A stretch of DNA of 64,000 nucleotides from positions 4,922 through 68,921 of the forward strand of contig JAAEZA010000001.1 in assembly GCA_018223125.1 (NCBI GenBank), given 5' to 3'. The translations under genes and the position numbers were made by a program. The notes below the pieces were generated by a model. It saw nothing but the letters and a program-made list of their open reading frames with translations. It did no database searches and had not been told where the DNA came from. This stretch comes from Paracoccaceae bacterium. Its GTDB lineage: Bacteria; Pseudomonadota; Alphaproteobacteria; Rhodobacterales; Rhodobacteraceae. The stretch's first letter is position 1, and every line of letters begins with the position of its first letter. Shown one piece after another: positions 62,429 to 64,000 of the stretch.

Positions 62429-64000
62429 ATGTTCAAGAAAATCCTGATCGCCAACCGTGGTGAGATCGCCTGCCGTGTTATCAAGACGGCCCGCAAAATG
62501 GGCATCCAGACAGTTGCGATTTATTCCGATGCCGATGCACAGGCACTGCATGTGCAGATGGCCGATGAAGCGGTGCATATCGGCCCGTCGCCTGCGAACC
62601 AGTCCTACATCGTGATTGAAAAAGTGATGGATGCGATTCGTAAGACCGGCGCGGAAGCGGTACATCCGGGCTACGGGTTTCTTAGCGAAAATAAACTTTT
62701 TGCCGAGGCTCTGGAAGCTGAAGGCGTTGCCTTTATCGGGCCACCGGCCGGTGCAATCGAATCCATGGGCGACAAGATCACATCAAAGAAGCTGGCGCAG
62801 GAAGCCGGTGTTTCGACCGTGCCGGGCTACATGGGGCTGATCGAGGACGCGGATGAAGCGGTTAAGATTTCGAATGAAATCGGCTATCCTGTGATGCTGA
62901 AGGCCTCTGCTGGTGGTGGCGGTAAGGGGATGCGGATTGCGTGGAACGATCAGGAAGCCCGCGAAGGGTTCCAATCTTCCAAGAACGAAGCAGCCAGTTC
63001 CTTTGGCGACGACCGGATTTTTATCGAGAAATTCGTTACCCAACCGCGCCACATCGAAATTCAGGTGCTAGGCGACAAACACGGCAATTGCTTGTACCTG
63101 AACGAGCGGGAATGCTCGATCCAGCGCCGCAACCAGAAAGTTGTGGAAGAGGCACCAAGCCCGTTTCTGGATGAAGAAACCCGCAAGGCCATGGGCGCCC
63201 AATCCGTCGCGCTGGCCAAAGCGGTGGATTACTGCTCTGCCGGTACGGTGGAATTCATCGTCGATGGCGACCGGAACTTCTACTTCCTTGAAATGAATAC
63301 ACGTTTGCAGGTGGAACACCCTGTGACCGAGTTGATCACCGGCATTGATCTGGTGGAACAGATGATCCGCGTGGCATGGGGCGAAAAGCTGTCCCTGAAA
63401 CAGGAAGACATCGGTATCAACGGCTGGGCCATTGAAAACCGTCTTTATGCGGAGGACCCGTATCGCAACTTCCTGCCTTCCATCGGCCGTCTGACCCGCT
63501 ATCGCCCGCCTGCCGAAAAGGCGAAATCCGATTACGTGGTGCGCAATGATACCGGCGTCTATGAGGGCGGCGAGATCAGCATGTATTACGATCCGATGAT
63601 CGCAAAGCTGTGTACCTGGGCGCCAACGCGCGCAGAGGCGATTGACCGGATGCGCGTCGCGCTCGACAGTTTTGAGGTAGAGGGCATCGGCCATAACCTG
63701 CCGTTCCTGTCTGCGGTGATGGATCACGAACGGTTTGTGTCCGGCAACATCACCACCGCCTTTATCGAAGAAGAATATCCCGAAGGGTTTGAAGGCGCGA
63801 CACTGGAACCGGCGGCCCTGCGCCAGATCGCGGCGGGCTGTGCGGCCATGTTCCGCGTCGCGGAAATCCGTCGCGCACGGGTGTCGGGCCGGATCAGCAA
63901 CCACAAGCGCAAGGTTGGTAAAAAATGGGTGGTAACCCTGCAAGGTGAAAGTTTTGCGGTGAAGGTAAAGGCTGATGACAAGGGATCGACCGTCAAGTTC
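62429..64000 (+). CDS. pccA: Propionyl-CoA carboxylase alpha subunit (partial, 3' end outside)
   Basis: The biotin carboxylase subunit: ATP-dependent carboxylation of its biotin. The first 524 codons are present; the reading frame runs off the window, so the biotin attachment domain (MKM) is not seen. The N-terminal [21 protein letters not shown]-grasp [12 protein letters not shown] (about 153-164), [12 protein letters not shown] (about 230) and [14 protein letters not shown] (about 288) are textbook biotin carboxylase motifs. Starts at the ATG at 62429. Named pccA, not accA or mccA, because of pccB and pccR nearby. Confidence 0.95.
   Translation, partial: MFKKILIANRGEIACRVIKTARKMGIQTVAIYSDADAQALHVQMADEAVHIGPSPANQSYIVIEKVMDAIRKTGAEAVHPGYGFLSENKLFAEALEAEGVAFIGPPAGAIESMGDKITSKKLAQEAGVSTVPGYMGLIEDADEAVKISNEIGYPVMLKASAGGGGKGMRIAWNDQEAREGFQSSKNEAASSFGDDRIFIEKFVTQPRHIEIQVLGDKHGNCLYLNERECSIQRRNQKVVEEAPSPFLDEETRKAMGAQSVALAKAVDYCSAGTVEFIVDGDRNFYFLEMNTRLQVEHPVTELITGIDLVEQMIRVAWGEKLSLKQEDIGINGWAIENRLYAEDPYRNFLPSIGRLTRYRPPAEKAKSDYVVRNDTGVYEGGEISMYYDPMIAKLCTWAPTRAEAIDRMRVALDSFEVEGIGHNLPFLSAVMDHERFVSGNITTAFIEEEYPEGFEGATLEPAALRQIAAGCAAMFRVAEIRRARVSGRISNHKRKVGKKWVVTLQGESFAVKVKADDKGSTVKF

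Overview
The window looks like chromosome of a marine alphaproteobacterium of the Rhodobacteraceae (Roseobacter group). The evidence is the gene content and order: an rne-amiC-PBP1A block, a trgAB-cysK tellurite locus, a photolyase-cfa pair, dmdA-acuI for dimethylsulfoniopropionate (DMSP) breakdown, an ScfR-type regulator near pccB/pccA, several RTX secretion substrates, and an intergenic motif of the form GAGTATTT...GGAACATTGA just past stop codons. Base composition is fairly G+C-rich, except for an A+T-richer patch at about 30-32 kb and some promoter regions. No phage, transposase, integrase, CRISPR array or rRNA was seen.

Layout. 0-3 kb: metA, a P-loop protein and a drug/metabolite exporter, all on the minus strand. 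3-11 kb: RNase E (minus), then amidase, PBP1A and the LysM/BON protein Kbp (plus), which are envelope genes. 11-18.3 kb: an acyl-CoA synthetase preceded by five 14-bp tandem repeats, metG and trpA (minus), a PhzF-like protein and the GTPase YchF. 18.7-20.2 kb: a secreted RTX-type protein behind an A+T-rich, palindrome-rich control region. 20.2-25.3 kb: the glycine cleavage operon gcvT-gcvH-VOC-gcvP (minus) under a tandem glycine riboswitch. 25.4-30 kb: glyoxalase I, an alpha/beta hydrolase, a catalase and a second RTX protein. 30-32.4 kb: an A+T-richer islet with one unrecognised Cys/His-motif protein, ending at tRNA-Arg(CCG). 32.5-40 kb: a divergent response regulator and histidine kinase next to a 1545-residue RTX protein.

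40-45.1 kb: a FadR-type GntR regulator faces a five-gene unit, DUF2182-DUF1326-DinB-dmdA-acuI, across two exact tandem operator-like repeats. DmdA demethylates DMSP and AcuI detoxifies acryloyl-CoA. 45.1-54.8 kb: a VOC protein, a class-V aminotransferase, photolyase and cyclopropane-fatty-acid synthase behind a probable sigma-E (RpoE-ChrR type) promoter, then trgA, trgB, cysK and an MscS-type channel. 54.8-64 kb: the propionyl-CoA carboxylase locus, with regulator PccR, an MFS exporter, a serralysin-like protease, pccB, four small genes and pccA, which runs off the end. TTTGCAAA-type boxes lie in front of both pccR and pccB.

Several parts fit one marine lifestyle. DMSP is converted to acryloyl-CoA and propionyl-CoA (acuI), and propionyl-CoA is carboxylated by Pcc. 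Photo-oxidative stress is met by photolyase, CFA synthase and catalase. Four T1SS-type RTX substrates are present, but no type I secretion apparatus is in the window. Annotation was by eye; no similarity search was run.
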